A DNA stretch of 64,000 nucleotides from Sophora flavescens (GCA_030762895.1 CM061067.1:55028200-55092199), one strand, 5' to 3'; counted from the stretch's first letter, positions 1-12,510 are shown. Notes: generated from the sequence alone by a model not told the origin. Program-made: numbers and translations.

Positions 1-795
1 GGGTATGAGAAGACCTTACACTTCAAGTAGAGGATACAGGGTCACGGCAGCGACACGGAGGAGCAAGCAGAGAACAACGAACTTCGTAGTTGAGGTGATG
101 CAGTGGTCCTCCCAAGCCGTAGATGGTGACGCGGCGGAGCGAGTAAGGAACAGAGGTTATGAGGGTGTGAGCATTATGGTTTCCATATCTTTTTGAGCTT
201 TTGAAGGTGTTAGGGTTGTTGGGGTAATGGGAGGAGAAGAAAACCCAAACCCACTGCCTCACGCAGGTCAGGCGAGAGTAGAGGGTTCACGGCGGCTGGA
301 GTGGTTGCCACTAGATAGTGACGGAGGTTTAGTGGCGGAGTGTCACGAATAGAGAACGGAAGAGGACGAGCTGTGTGGCAGAGGCAAGGTAGGGTATGAA
401 ATCTTTGTATGGAGCGGGCAAAGAGAAAGGAGGGAACTGAAAAGAAAAATAAACCCTGTGTTTCCACATCGGTTTTAATAATAACCGATGTGTCAAATTA
501 CGGGTACCACATTGGTTTTACTAACAACCGATGTGTAATAGTTACCACATCGGTTTTCAACCGAATCGATGTTTAAAGTGGTTCTTTAAATTTCAGTAAT
601 AATTTTTTCCTTTAGATCTTAGACATCGGTTTACATAAATAACCGATGTGAAAATATTTTAACATCGGTTAGAAAAAAAACCAATGTTAAAGGTACTGAA
701 GATAATTTCAAAAATGCCATCGGCTCGTTTTACACATCAGTTTTATAAAAACCGATGTTAAATCTCCGACGTTGAAAGCATAATTTGCACTAGTG
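1..795. mobile_element. CACTA transposon, right-hand terminal portion
   Basis: The right end is CACTAGTG at 788-795, which gives the TAGTG terminus expected of a CACTA (En/Spm) element. Between about 466 and 770 there are many paired copies of an ACATCGGTT / AACCGATGT motif in both orientations. This is the subterminal repeat pattern that the CACTA transposase binds in known families. The left end lies outside the window, so the 3-bp target duplication (aat at 796-798 on this side) cannot be checked. No transposase is visible in this part. Open frames here are short and unsupported. Confidence 0.8.
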
Positions 796-1112
796 AATAA
801 AAATAATAAGAATAATAATAAGCAAATTAGAATCATGAATAGAATAATATTACAAAATTACAAAAATGCCACCATATAAATACGGGTGTCCCGTATATGA
901 TTGTCAAATTAAGGTGTGCAAATAACACACCTCAATTCAAATAGAGTAAACGACACATATACAATACATAGAAAGAAAATTTTATTAGTTGCAAGTTGTC
1001 CACATACTCTTGCAAGCTGACCGACTACTTTCAAATGGGTGGAAAATGTCAAAATTCACCACTTCTATATATATGTATTCCATCAGGCAAGGTGTAGGCA
1101 TCTTTAATTATA

Positions 1113-1408
1113 GGTTAAAGTAATATTTTAGTCCCTATACGTGACAGGAATTCTCGATTTGGTCCCTACATATAAAAAATTATTAAAATGGTCCCTACAC
1201 GTACAAAAACTCCCCATTTGGTCCCTGTAGTACAAAATTTTAGAGATTGATTTGATAATTTTTTGCTTGTATAGGGACCAAACGTGTAACGTATAGGGAG
1301 CAAATGGAGACTTTGTGTATGTACAGGAACCATTTTAATAATTTTCTATGTATAGGGACCAAATCGAGAATTCATGTCACGTATAGGGACCAAAATATTA
1401 CTTTAACC
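1113..1408. mobile_element. Mutator-type MITE with 9-bp target duplication
   Basis: This 296-bp element has long inverted ends starting GGTTAAAGTAATATTTTAG, with repeated 'ggtccctata' type blocks inside. It is flanked by a perfect direct repeat TTAATTATA (1104-1112 and 1409-1417). Copy B of the duplication carries the uninterrupted site with a single TTAATTATA near 49863, which is a true empty site. A 9-bp target duplication is the hallmark of Mutator-like elements. There is no coding capacity, so it is non-autonomous. Confidence 0.9.
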
Positions 1409-2859
1409 TTAATTATATCATATATTCTTCACAAAGAATACGTACAGGTAACTGAGGTAAGTAGAACCAAGAATACAGGGGAAAAAAATTATTTTTAAAC
1501 AATTTTTAGTTTTCAAAAAAAAAATTGTAATAAATAAAATTATGCTACACTATGAATTCTAACATGTTATGTTATGTTAGGGTGAATGACACAACTCATA
1601 AGTCATCTATATAATTAATAAATTAGCTCACCTAAACTTTAATCAAGGTAATCAGAGTCGTTGTTGAGTGAGTGATTGATGACTGCCGTCCCAAGAACAA
1701 AACATAACAGAGCCGGTGAAGGAATATAAGTCATCACCAGTGATGACCATTTGACAATAGCTGCAACGATAATCGGTGGACCAGGTTCTGATGCCTTGCC
1801 CTTGGATCTATTGAACACAAGTCGACACAATAATTTTAAAACAGGACATAAGATGTCAACAAAAGAAAATCAGATGCAAACACTCAGATCTGGTTCTGTT
1901 CACCTCTGGGTATCCGTTTTCAATCCCATGCATCTGAATCCTTTGCTCAATGGCTTGCTTCCTTCATCTTTTTGTATCATCTGTCCTGTGTGTGTGAGAC
2001 ATGGAAGAAGAAGAAGAGCAAATTAGTTGAATCCTGAATTAGAAATCATTCAAACAATTTGAGAAAATTAGAAATCATTTAAACAATAAAAGAAGAAGAA
2101 GAGCAAGAAAGGGGAAGAGGGACCAGTTGTGTGAGAGTTGAACAAGATGAGACAGACGAACGGGTTGCAGTGAGGGGCGACACCGACGTGAGAGGAGGAC
2201 CAGCGGCGGCGCCGGAGTGAGAGGAGGACGAGCTGAGTAAAGGGACCACGAACTCGAAGGCAGGAACACTGGAACAGGAAGGTTCAATTTTTTTTGAGCC
2301 CTAGCAAGCAATACACTGTTGCTAGCGTGAGAGACTGAGAGAACAAGAAGGAACAAGGGGGAAGTAAAATAAAGGTAGGTCTTGCGCTGATCTGTTTGTG
2401 AAGTAAATTGTGAGTTTTGTTTTGTTTTTTTCAATGCTTGGGTCTTGGACAAATTTACTGGACTTCGTGAACTGGACAGTAATAAGTAAGAAAAGGAGAA
2501 TTGATATTCTCATCTTCCACTTTGATATTCTCACCTTTCATTAATCAAATACTTTTTATGTGATTTTATCTCTACCTATTTATTATCCACTACCGTAACC
2601 CCTTTTTCCCTCAATTTCTTGCCCCCTTCTTCTCACCTTGTCCTCACCTCCTTCTAACCTTTCCCCTTTTTTTTTCAGCAACATAGACGTCAAGTTCTCC
2701 TCCACCCAAACAGAACGAGAGCAACGAGAGTATTTTCATCTTCATCATCTAATGATTTGATGTGATAGAATTTATCTCAATTAGGCGCCTAGTCATGTAA
2801 TAAAGCCATAAGTGCCAACCGTTTGCAATTACTAGTTTAAAACGTTAAATAAATTTAAT

Positions 2860-2925
2860 ACTTATGGAAACTAGTTTTCGTAAGTGTAAAAAAATTGATA
2901 CTTACGGAAACTAGTTTCCGTAAGT
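2860..2925. repeat. Palindromic mini-repeats around GGAAACTAGTTTCC
   Basis: 2900-2925 is a perfect 26-bp palindrome centred on GGAAACTAGTTTCC, with arms reading acttac / gtaagt. An imperfect copy precedes it at 2860-2885. Copy B of the duplication holds an expanded version at 52592-52735. Function is unknown. Confidence 0.7.
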
Positions 2926-4560
2926 GTGTAATTTCTTGACACTTACAAAAGTTAGATTTTGTAATTGAAACCAGAAAATTATTATAAAACCGTAGGTCAA
3001 ACAAAGAAATTAAATAGAAGAACATTACCTCTCTGTGTGAACTTTCGTCTTCTCTGGATCGAGGATGTCAAAGATATATCAAGGAATCTTAAAGCGTGGA
3101 ATGTGAAGTGTTGCATAATGAGAGGTGGGAGGAGAATGAAGAAGAAGAATAGAATGAAAGGAGAATAAAATAAGAGAATGGGGTGGGTTGGATGAGTGAG
3201 GTAAATAAAAGGTTAGGGTTAAGAAGGGTATTTAGGGAATAAAAAAAATAAAGGGATAATAGAGGTGAGAATAGTAATTTATGGGGTGGTAAAATCAAAT
3301 CCCTAAGAAAAGAATACATGTATGTTTACTTGCTGGATGGAAATGCCGGTTAAGCTGCATCGGATTTTCTGGGCCAGCTTGAAAATCTTCGGGCAGACCT
3401 CCATTTTTTCGGACCTATATTTTTGGAATCCAGCTCAACCTAAAATGCGGGTCATTCGGGTGAGTCCATCGGGCTGGGACAAAATTGCCGGATCTACTTA
3501 GGAGTAGACACTAACAATCAATTATACTTACAAATTCACGTCAAAAAATATATAAATATATATATATACTTACAAATTATAAAATTTAGGTGTTACTTCG
3601 TAATTGCTTGGAATATTATTTTTCATAAAAAAATATATATGTGGTAATTATTTTATATTTATATATATATATATTATATTTTTATTGATAAACTATTAGA
3701 CATATTTTCCTTATTAGAAAAGAGCATTACAATTTACAAGCACGTGAAAGTTTGTGCAGTTCCAAAACAAGTTCAACAATATTTAAAGAGGTTTCATTAA
3801 AAATTAATTAATAATTTTTTAAATAATTTAATTATATACATTATTAGTGTAAAATTCTTTTACATTATTAATCAATCATATATTATCACATTATTAAAGA
3901 TATTTGACTTTCATAATAATTACCTTAAAAATCACACATTGGGTGATGTGTGATTAATTGACAATGCATCAAGATTAAACAATTTCTTTAGTGTTAAAAA
4001 ATATTATCGTCTTTTAAGTGTGAGATTAACATTTTATCAATATATTAATATCAATATCACTATAACTCAAATTTTGACATTACAAAAATATTCGCACCCA
4101 CGTATATTAGTGGATAAAATCCACTGTGGGTCGGATTTGGGAAACAGATATTTTCTCCCATGGGTATGCGAGGCATTAGGGATTTGAGACCCGAAACAAT
4201 GACCTGATGAACCCGAAAATCCAAACCAAACCAATTAAATTGGTTCTGAATTTTTTGGTGTTCAGGTCCAAATCAAACTAAGTCCGGTGGTGATTGGTTA
4301 TATATTGATTATTATATTATTGAATTATGATTTAAATGTATCAGATACTTCAAGAACAAAAAGTTTAACGTTATTATTTTGATTCCAAGTGTTTAGTATT
4401 GTTAAATTCTGTTTTTAAGCTTTTTTTTGGCATTGCTTTTTAATCTTCAATAATTTAATGGATATCCACTAAATATGTGAAAAATTAAGAAATGGGTACC
4501 TATATGAATATGGAGCATAAATGAATAAGGATTTTATAATTAGTTAAATTACTCGCCCCC

Positions 4561-4791
4561 ATCGTACCTAATTGTTGCTGCTATTCAAATCCTTAATTTG
4601 GTAACTTCAAAAATATTTGAATCTTATCGCAGCTATTTTAAAAGTCATAAATAATTAATAATTATTTGATATTGGAAAAAAATTACATAAAAAATATATC
4701 AAAATTAAATTTTTAATAAAATATGTAAAAATCTCGAGTGGCCAATTAAGTTAAAATTATAGGAAATGAATTTCATGCATTCACAACATTT
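4561..4791. other. AT-rich spacer, nothing recognised
   Basis: The sequence between the end of duplication copy A and the 3' end of the LINE is AT-rich. I see no gene, terminal repeat or RNA signature in it. Confidence 0.6.
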
Positions 4792-5728
4792 TCTTTTGGT
4801 ACAAAGGAGGATTACACCAAGAAACACTATACTAACATAGTATGAGGGAAAGAAATCCCCGCTAATTCCTGCAGAAGGATATCTCCCCTCCCAATGGGAG
4901 GCCTATAAAGAATATACAAGTCATGATCCAACTTTTGGGCAAAATTTGCTAGCCAATCCGCAATGCGGTTACCCTCACGATGTGTATGAGTTACTCTGAT
5001 CATCAAAGGCCTCTGCACCAGCATCCGTATGGAATGGATTAAAGGTGCACATGGATGAAAAGGTTGGTAGCCTCCTAGAACTAACCCAACAGCAGATGAA
5101 GAATCATTTTCAATCTATACCTGTGACATCCTATTTTCCCAAGTTATGGTTAATGCCAAGTATATTCCCCACAGCTCAACTCTCATAACAGAAGAAGCAC
5201 CCAATTTTCTAGCGAACCCCAAAATCCACGTCCTTGTATCATCTCTGAAGACTCCACCACAACCAGTCTCTCTACCATTTAGTCTTACTGATCCATCCAC
5301 ATTACACTTCAACGATCCATTATCAGGAGAGGACCAACCAATCGAAACTTGTCTATAAACTAGGCATAATTTATTCAAACCGAGAATCTACTTCATTCCC
5401 AATCCTAAATTCTCCCACTTTCCTTCTCATTGTTTCCTAAACATTCTCACTATAGGGAATTTTCTGGTTAAAGACCACTTGGTTTCTAATACCCCAAATC
5501 ACCCATATGGCAATTCCAAATATCATATCCCAACGAGTTGCACTCTCTGTTCTAAAGTTCAGTTCCGAATTTGCTTTTATCCATTGGTGGGTCCCACCCA
5601 TAAAGAAGCTATCCCTCATAACTGGATTGACCCAGGATAGCCACATTTGTTTGACCAAAATGCAGTCTCGTAAAATGTGTGTATAGGCTTCCTATTGGCC
5701 ATTACATTAAGGGACATAAGTTTGTTTC
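4792..5728 (-). mobile_element. LINE (L1-type) 3' part with RNase H domain, decayed
   Basis: Minus-strand reading gives, in order, a zinc-finger/linker piece typical of plant LINE reverse transcriptases (5437-5658, with WLSWVNPVMRD and IAIWVIWGIRN), the first half of an RNase H domain (5115-5378, with catalytic Asp in KCNVDGS and Glu in RVELWGI) and the second half (around 5108 to 4827, with Asp in ENDSSSAV and the HREGNRIADWLAN block). RNase H degrades RNA in RNA-DNA hybrids during target-primed reverse transcription. The pieces lie in different frames with stops between them, so this is a pseudogene. The 3' end is near 4792, and the rest of the element continues on the other side of the solo LTR. 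Confidence 0.8.
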
Positions 5729-5733
5729 CGCAA

Positions 5734-8439
5734 TGTCAGGACCCAACTTAGGCGTCCCTGACCGTCCAGAATAGAACTTTATTGTCCAATTCCCAAGGCC
5801 TTTCAAGCACGTATAAGTCACGTCACAACAAGATATATTGCATATCATTAGTAATTATCAGAGTAAAAGATTATACCAAAAGTAAGCCAAAGGTGGCCCT
5901 GAGTCAACATCTAGAGTTTAAAAAAAAAAACCAATTGGGTTTACAACTATAATGAAGTTCAAAACCCCAAACAACAGAATTCTCATATGACGATAAACAT
6001 AACTAAAAGGGAAATGAAACAGCAGCAGCTGCCCGCACTACTCAAGTGCATGGGTTCCCTGAGATGGCTCCACTTGTGCATTACCTAAAGCTAAAACCAA
6101 AAGGGCGGGGGTGAGTCCCAGAACTCGGTGAGGGATAAGCCAAACATAACATCAAATAATGCAATATATAAGCATAACAATAATTATATGTCATTCAGTA
6201 CCTTACATTCTACATAACCTTACATAGCAATTCTTCACATGCTACGAAGTCAGTTTGCCATTGAGCAAGATGCTTGAGTATCCCCTTGGAGTTGTTCATT
6301 AGAGTCTCCCACTCCGACGGTCACATTTATATCCTGGTCGAGTCCGCTGACCGGCAAGTGACCTCGGTCACTACATAACCATCCTCCGAACTTCGAGGTT
6401 TTGGTCCCGCACTCCGATGGTCACATTTATATACCGGTCGAAATTGCTAACCGACTGGATACACCAGGTCTTGTCCAATGTCCAAGTATCATACAAAAAC
6501 ACCAAATACCATATATCATGCCTTACCATAGCATACATTCACCGTATATCGTGACATATATCACCCGAATAACCATCTCAGCAGTATTCAATAAAGTCCA
6601 TAAGGTTCTCAATCACAAATACATGTAGGCAACATTATTGCCATTACATTTACATACTATCATCACTTGATCGGTTCATTCCAAAAGTTACACCATGAAC
6701 TTACACATAACAACATTTAACATATCATCATTAACTTCTCTACTCACATACCATTTTATCAAACACATAACATCTCATATATACTTCACTATAGCTTGCA
6801 TCATCTTTAAAATAACATCACAATTTCAACATATATCACATTTTCGTCATCAAAGCATAAATATAAAAGAATGCCATCGAAACTCATATCAACATAAATA
6901 AATATATCCACCCTATAAACAATACACCAAAGCTAACCATATAGGTAATCAACTCACATCCCCTTAGTATACCATTCGGTTAATCATCCATAGCATTTAA
7001 TTAATATGGTCTCATGACATACTCCAAATAATTCACTAAACTTATGTTTAAACAAACATTCAACACTTGTAATGGGCCCTTCTTGAGAGAAATCACAAAT
7101 TCATCTTTACTCACAACAAGCAGTAACCAAGACACCTCAAACCTCCTCATTAATTACCAACATAACCTCATATCAACTTCATAAACCTTCATCATCATTA
7201 CAAATCTCATAATCATATAACTTAAGCCCTATTAGTATCACATCATTCTCCATGTAAGTAATATTTTTGAAAGCATACACTATAATAATCAAAGCTACGA
7301 GAAATCAATATTTACCTCACTCAATTCAAATAAATTTACTAATAGGTATCATATACACTCATTAAAAACAGTTATTATTGTATAACTCATAAAGATAAGC
7401 ATATCCAACCTTATATGCCTCAAATGAGCATAATTGCCATAGTATTTAAAAATAAGAACATTGACCTTTTATCACTATTTTGACCATAACTTTAAAAATA
7501 CATGGAATATTAGTTTGAAACAAGTTTTATATGAAAGTAAATTCACAAAGCTTTCCAACAAGGGGTCATTCACCCAAAACATATTAGAAATAAAAAAAGT
7601 TATTCAAGTTTAGAGTCTACTGCCCCTGCCTCTAACGCTCAACGCTAGTTATCCAACGCTCAGTGAGACGCCGCAGTTCCGCCATTTTCACTCCAAACCC
7701 TCATTTTTCTTGTTTTTCAACCAACAAACAGCCATAACAACTCACCAACAACATATAATCAAATAATAATCAACCTAAACATGTTCCAAATGATTTTCAT
7801 GAAAAGGAGCTACCCAAAACAACACTCAAACATCATTATTTCTACCATGATCAACCCTTTTCACATCACACACTAACACCCACGAAAATTACACAAAATG
7901 ATTCATAAATCCCTCACATTGGTTGGTTGTTCTTGGGTTTGAAATGCTCAAATTAAAATGGAGAAGGTGGAGAAGAATTAGCTCCAACAAATTCCCTTCC
8001 TTGGCTTTCTACTCTCACCCAAGCACTCCTCTTTTTCTTGGTTAGGGTTCAGATGATGGAATAAAAAAAATGAGGGCAAAGGTGCGAGTTTTCCCCTTTC
8101 ATAGAAATTTTGGAAAAGGAAAAAAAATGAAATTAGGGCTAAAATGCCTTGACCATAAGGGTGTTATAGAAAAAGACCCATAATCACCATTATCTCACTA
8201 AAGAATTACTTAAGTCACTAAGGGTGTGACAAACCATAATTATCGTATTTATGTCATAAAATCCTTATTTCAATTTTTAGTGTAATTGTTAGATTATAAC
8301 TTAACTACTAATTAAGAAAATATCTATGACTTTCATAAAAAATTCATTTATAATCGTTATACAAAGAGGAAAATCTAAACTACTGGAATAATGTAAGTTA
8401 AAGCCTTTAATTGAATTACTAAAATTTTCGGGTATTACA
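5734..8439 (-). mobile_element. Solo LTR, Gypsy-like, 2.7 kb
   Basis: The block begins TGTCAGGACCC and ends GGTATTACA on the plus strand. It therefore has TG...CA ends, and on the minus strand it starts TGTAATACCCG, which resembles common plant Gypsy LTRs. It is bounded by a perfect 5-bp duplication CGCAA (5729-5733 and 8440-8444). No internal coding domain, primer site or second LTR is present, so it is a solo LTR left by recombination between LTRs. It contains an imperfect internal duplication of a block starting actccgacggtcac (about 6310 and 6410). The strand is inferred from the TGTAATACCC start only. Confidence 0.85.
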
Positions 8440-8444
8440 CGCAA

Positions 8445-8670
8445 AGCCATGTGAAAAATGCCTACCATTTGTCATAAGCCCTCCCTAGATGGTTAGCCAC
8501 ACAAACTGTCTAACTCTTAGAGGGCCCTCACACTTCCAAATTTTCTTCCAAAAGCCCTATCCTCCTTGATCGGACATACCCGTGACTAGGTGGTAAGTAG
8601 TTTTAGTTGAAAACGTTCCATCACTTATTAATCTCCATGCAGGGCGGTCCACTCCTAAGTCCGGGTGGGG
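8445..8670 (-). mobile_element. LINE continuation (zinc-binding RT linker), 5'-truncated
   Basis: Minus-strand translation across this stretch gives a broken W-K-I-W-K / R-Q-F-V-W-L type block. This is the zf-RVT region that precedes RNase H in plant LINEs. It joins logically to 5728 once the solo LTR and one CGCAA are removed. The frame contains shifts and stops. No reverse-transcriptase catalytic domain is visible upstream, so the copy is 5'-truncated around here, as is usual for LINEs. Confidence 0.6.
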
Positions 8671-9656
8671 TGGTAACACCCCCAAGATCTCGATGCATAC
8701 TCAATCAGGGTCGAAATTGAGTGAGTCAAAATCATTAGATAAAAATCAGAAGATTCATATTTCAGATTTACTTTTTAGATTCGATTTATCAAAAATAAAA
8801 TATGAAACCTGTGATGTTCTTTAACTCAATTCAACTGGTTAAATTGGGGGGGAAATGAATGATGAGTGCAATGCACTTGGCGTCTTTCCGAAAAATTATT
8901 GTTACGGGTAAATTCACTTTAGAAGAGTGAGTGGAACAATTACGACAATCTGGACTGAGTCTACTTTTTTTGTGTGAAGTGAGTCCATGATAATCAGCTA
9001 TTGAGATGAGGTAGGCAACAAGAGTAAGCGAGTTCCAGGAAGCAAGCAAGGGAAACTCGAAATGCTATAGACAGACACAGTCCAACCTCCGTCTCACTCT
9101 CTCACTTTTGTAATTTGCTATGGGGAAGTCCTCATCCCCATATTGCCTTCGGGGGGATTTTCTCCTCCATCCCCATCCCCACGGGGCCCCAAATAGGGCA
9201 GTCCCTGCGGGGATCCCCATGTACATGTAAAAATTGTCATCCCTATAGATAAGCTTATGAAAATGATTTTCTTTTTTACTTTCAAGAAGTTTTGACTCTT
9301 TTGTAAAAAGAGAGAGAGAGAAGAAGAAAAAGTTTTGTCTCAAAAGTCTAAACTATTCTAAATATAAAATAAGTAAACTTAAAAACACACAATTTATGTG
9401 CTAATGCCATGTTGCACTATTTGTTCTCCCATTTCGTCGATTTCTCCAATATCAAAGATGGATAAACCTCCTCTAAAGTGAGTTAGAATGTAAAGTGAGA
9501 AAATAAGTGTTTAATTATCCTTGATTAGTTAAAGTGAATTAAAATTTCAATATTTTTTTAACTAATCAATTGTAAATGCATCTTTACCTTTTTTTTTATT
9601 TATACTCAAGCTCACTCTAAAGAAGCTCACCCCATTGAAGACCATTTTAATCATTA
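8671..9656. other. Non-coding spacer with GC-rich ggggatcccc tract
   Basis: No gene is recognised. Around 9120-9240 there is a run of ccccatcccc / ggggatcccc words, which probably derives from the terminal part of a decayed transposon. The open frames here (8831-9049 and 9065-9343, both minus) have no recognisable domain and lie in low-complexity sequence. Confidence 0.5.
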
Positions 9657-10501
9657 TAGGGCTGGCAAAAGAATCCACGGACTAATTATCCATCCGGTTC
9701 ATCCATAATAAAATCCATCAAATCCATCCAATAAAAAAACGTATTAAATGGATTGGATGAGTTTGATTGTTTTTGTTAATGGATGGTTAATGTTCAATCC
9801 TATATTTTTTTCAATCCATTTGATCAAATAAAAAAAGAAGGTGGATCATTTATTATCCATTCCAAAATTTAAAAAAGTTTGATTATAATTACATTTCTAC
9901 AGTCAAGATGTATTCATCTCTCTCCAGTACTCTTTCCCTTACAAACTCTAAAAGTCAAAAGTCTACAAACCAAATAATGACACAATCACTTTTTTTTTTC
10001 CTGAGAACCTACGAAGGTACGTAGCTTGTTTTCTTCCAATCTTTAGATATCCGGTTCTCTTTTTCAAAGTAACTATTCTCTCTCTATCGGTAGCTATGTG
10101 TCTCTCTTTCTCTCATAGTTACATTATCAACGTGCTTCTACAATGTTCTTTCAATCGGTTTCTTAATAACAACTCGCAAAAAATTAAGGTTTGTGCATGA
10201 ATAAAATTGTTTTTATTTAATTAATGTACTTAAAATTTTAGAGTGAGAAAATAATTAATATGTAAAAATTATTAAAATAAATTTTAATATATAATATATT
10301 TTTAAATGGATTGGTCGGATATTCATCCATATAAAAATGATCAATGAATGGATTGGATGGTTTTTTATTAAATGGATCATGGATGGATTGGATTTTTTTA
10401 ATACATTTAAATGGATCGGAATAGATTTATGGATTGTTTTCATCCGATCCATTATAATTTGAATCAAAATCCACACGATCCATCCATTTGGCACCACTCC
10501 A
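9657..10501. mobile_element. hAT-like fold-back repeat, degenerate
   Basis: The left edge reads TAGGGCTGGCAAA. The reverse complement of the right edge reads TGGAGTGGTGCCAAA, an imperfect match. Between them, 'atggatggatt' and 'aatccatccat' words recur on both strands, so much of the block can fold back. I could not find a clean 8-bp target duplication, so class and borders are tentative. It has no coding capacity. Confidence 0.35.
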
Positions 10502-11218
10502 TGAGGCTTGGCTCCGTGGCTTGTTGTTGTAATACTAATAACTCTTTGCCTTGCTACCTCAAGTTGGGCCAGGCAACGGCTCAGGTTGTAATGTTGTCCA
10601 ATTTCTATATTCGAATTTAGATTTTGGACAATACCGAATCAAGAAGTTATCGGGCCACATTTATGGCCCATGTTCGCTCATTTGGTCACATCAGTCTAGT
10701 TATTCAAGGCCCTATTATTAAGTTCTAAGGCTGTAGTTAGATGATAATCGATTATTGACATAGGAAATATATTTCCATTTAAGTTCCTCATAATCGATTA
10801 TTTATTGTTGATTCAGACAAAGCAAACACGCAGCCGACAATAAAGAATTGATTATTATTGACAAGGTAATCAATTCAAGTTTTATAACAAGGTCCCCACA
10901 AAAAACGAATCCATTACTTTTAAATTTTTAATTAGTAATCAGTTCATTCTTTTTTTCATCATTCAATGTCACATATAATATAATCGATTCAACTAAGGGT
11001 AAATGAGGTATTCCTTAAAAATAATCCATTAAAATTTTAAATAATCAATTCATTTATAGGATAAGTATGATTATTATTAATAATCGATTCCTTTACACTC
11101 CATATGACAATTAATCAATTGAATATAATAAAGTAATTGATTAAATTAATTAATTAATCCATTTGACAATTATAAATCCTAACACAACACCATGCATGCC
11201 TTTACATTTGACAACCCA
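10502..11218. other. AT-rich spacer rich in AATCGATT-type words
   Basis: From about 10735 to 11160 the sequence repeats variants of taatcgatta / aatcaatt at short intervals. No gene, terminal repeat or RNA gene is recognised. Confidence 0.5.
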
Positions 11219-11233
11219 TCAAAGAACAGAAAT

Positions 11234-12110
11234 GCTAAACGAACACGAAATTTGCGACACTTACGGTTACACCGTATAAGTGGGTGGCAATTTCGTGATT
11301 ATGAGGAAAATGTTCCCTCCAATCTTCCCTCCTTCACTCTTTCTTCTCACTGGCTCGACGCTCTTTCTTCTTCACTCTGTCTTCTCACTGTGTTTTCCCT
11401 CCAATCTTCCCTCATTCACTTTTTCTTCTCACTGCCTCGACGCTCTTTCTTCTTCACTCTGTATTCTCACTGCCGCGACGCTCTGTTCCCGAATGCCACC
11501 ACCACCCACTCGCTCTTTCTTCTTCACTCTTTCTTCTCACTGCCTCGACGCTCTGTTCCCGAATGCCACCACCACCCACTAGCAAAGCCCAGTGCCAGCC
11601 ACAGCGGAAACGCCGCCACCCACCACTCATTGACGGCGAACCCCACCACAAGAACATGTGAGGAAAAACCCTCCTTTCTTCCTTCCCTGTTTCTGTTGAT
11701 CTCTCATATCGCCACCCACCACCAAATCAAACAAACCCTAGCTCACTCACTCTCACAATCCCGCATCTCATGCCTTGGGCACTGCTGAAGCTATAGCTAG
11801 GTAAGCTTTGTCTATTCTCCCTAGGGATTATTTGCTATTCACGTTGTTTCTTTCATGGCTTTATCGCTTGAGACCTTTGTCAACATTTTTGTGGCAAGTA
11901 ATGGGTGAATGTTAGAAACCTCTGTTTTTCTGCTGATGGAATGATGTTATGATTTGTACTGTTTGGTAGTGTGACAGTGTAAAATGCACTTTTTGGTTGA
12001 AAGTACTTGGCTTGTTCATTGCACTTTTCAGTTAGAATATCCATTGCACATCAATTGATTTCTTATCTGTTGGTTTATCAACCAACTCCCATGTATGATT
12101 CCTCTCAATG
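11234..12110 (+). repeat. Left terminal inverted repeat of the Mutator-like element
   Basis: This arm is the inverted copy of 22841-23667. It includes a pyrimidine-rich minisatellite (about 11320-11580, cctcgacgctctttcttctt units), a likely 5' UTR splice donor near 11801, and at its inner edge about 80 bp of Copia-derived sequence. Open frames in the arm (11192-11788, 11280-11582) are serine/leucine-rich products of the minisatellite and have mirror versions in the right arm. I regard them as non-coding. Confidence 0.85.
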
Positions 12111-12510
12111 GCATTAAGTTTTTCAATCATTGCTGTTTTCCAGTTATGTTCTGTCATAGCTTGCTCATAACTGACTGGTTCTGCATCTGCCAGAAGAGCA
12201 AAATGGACCAATTCACATTTTGATGACACTGCACTGTCAGGCAGCATATCAAAGTCAGTAAATATGTTTGGAATCTGCCTCTGTCTATGTGGCCTTGTTC
12301 CTTAAGTAGCTTCGATTACGGTTCTGGTCATTCACTTCAGTTTCATCTCCAATCAATACCGGAGTCACAGGATTGAGACTACTCCTTTGCTCCTTCCAAT
12401 CCCATGATTCGGTTTCACTAACATGCACATCTCTAATTGTGTGTTTGAATTTGAGGGCTTTAACTAAAACACCAGAATCTGGGACACACTTATCAGACAC
12501 ATAATATTAA
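12030..12510 (-). mobile_element. Copia polyprotein fragment in left arm / first intron
   Basis: Minus-strand reading gives the region just upstream of and into the start of a Copia reverse transcriptase. It has the blocks SYEQAMTEHNWKTAMIEKL, NHTWELVDKP and a terminal VQWIF followed by a stop. The same peptide is encoded at 21588-21986 on plus. The fragment ends abruptly at 12030, where it joins the arm sequence. It sits in the predicted first intron of the transposase gene, between the donor near 11801 and the acceptor near 12807. Confidence 0.8.

Larger units (their letters stand above)
796..4560 (+). repeat. Segmental duplication, copy A
   Basis: This block recurs in the same orientation at 45424-60463, with mostly scattered single-base differences once the insertions in each copy are removed. 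It begins directly at the CACTA end and stops near 4560, where copy B runs into LTR sequence. Copy A is the compact version, about 3.8 kb. Its only clear added element is the MITE at 1113-1408. It also lacks about 500 bp present in copy B at about 59700-60207. Both copies hold a short minus-strand open frame (1639-1830 here, 50105-50293 in B) and a short plus frame (2965-3168 here, 52751-52954 in B). I do not recognise either, and their conservation follows from the duplication. The block contains no identified gene. Confidence 0.9.

Noticed and set aside
1639..1830. Minus frame conserved between duplication copies as a real gene
   Set aside because: Conservation follows from the recent duplication. 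There is no domain, and the N- and C-terminal ends differ between copies.
5146..5358. Plus-strand 70-codon frame
   Set aside because: It is antisense to the LINE RNase H domain.
8831..9343. Two minus frames of 72 and 92 codons
   Set aside because: Low-complexity or GC-word sequence with no domain, splice context or repeat support.
11192..11788. 198-codon serine-rich frame in the left arm
   Set aside because: It lies within the inverted repeat and its minisatellite, mirrored at 23143-23715. It is probably UTR or promoter sequence.
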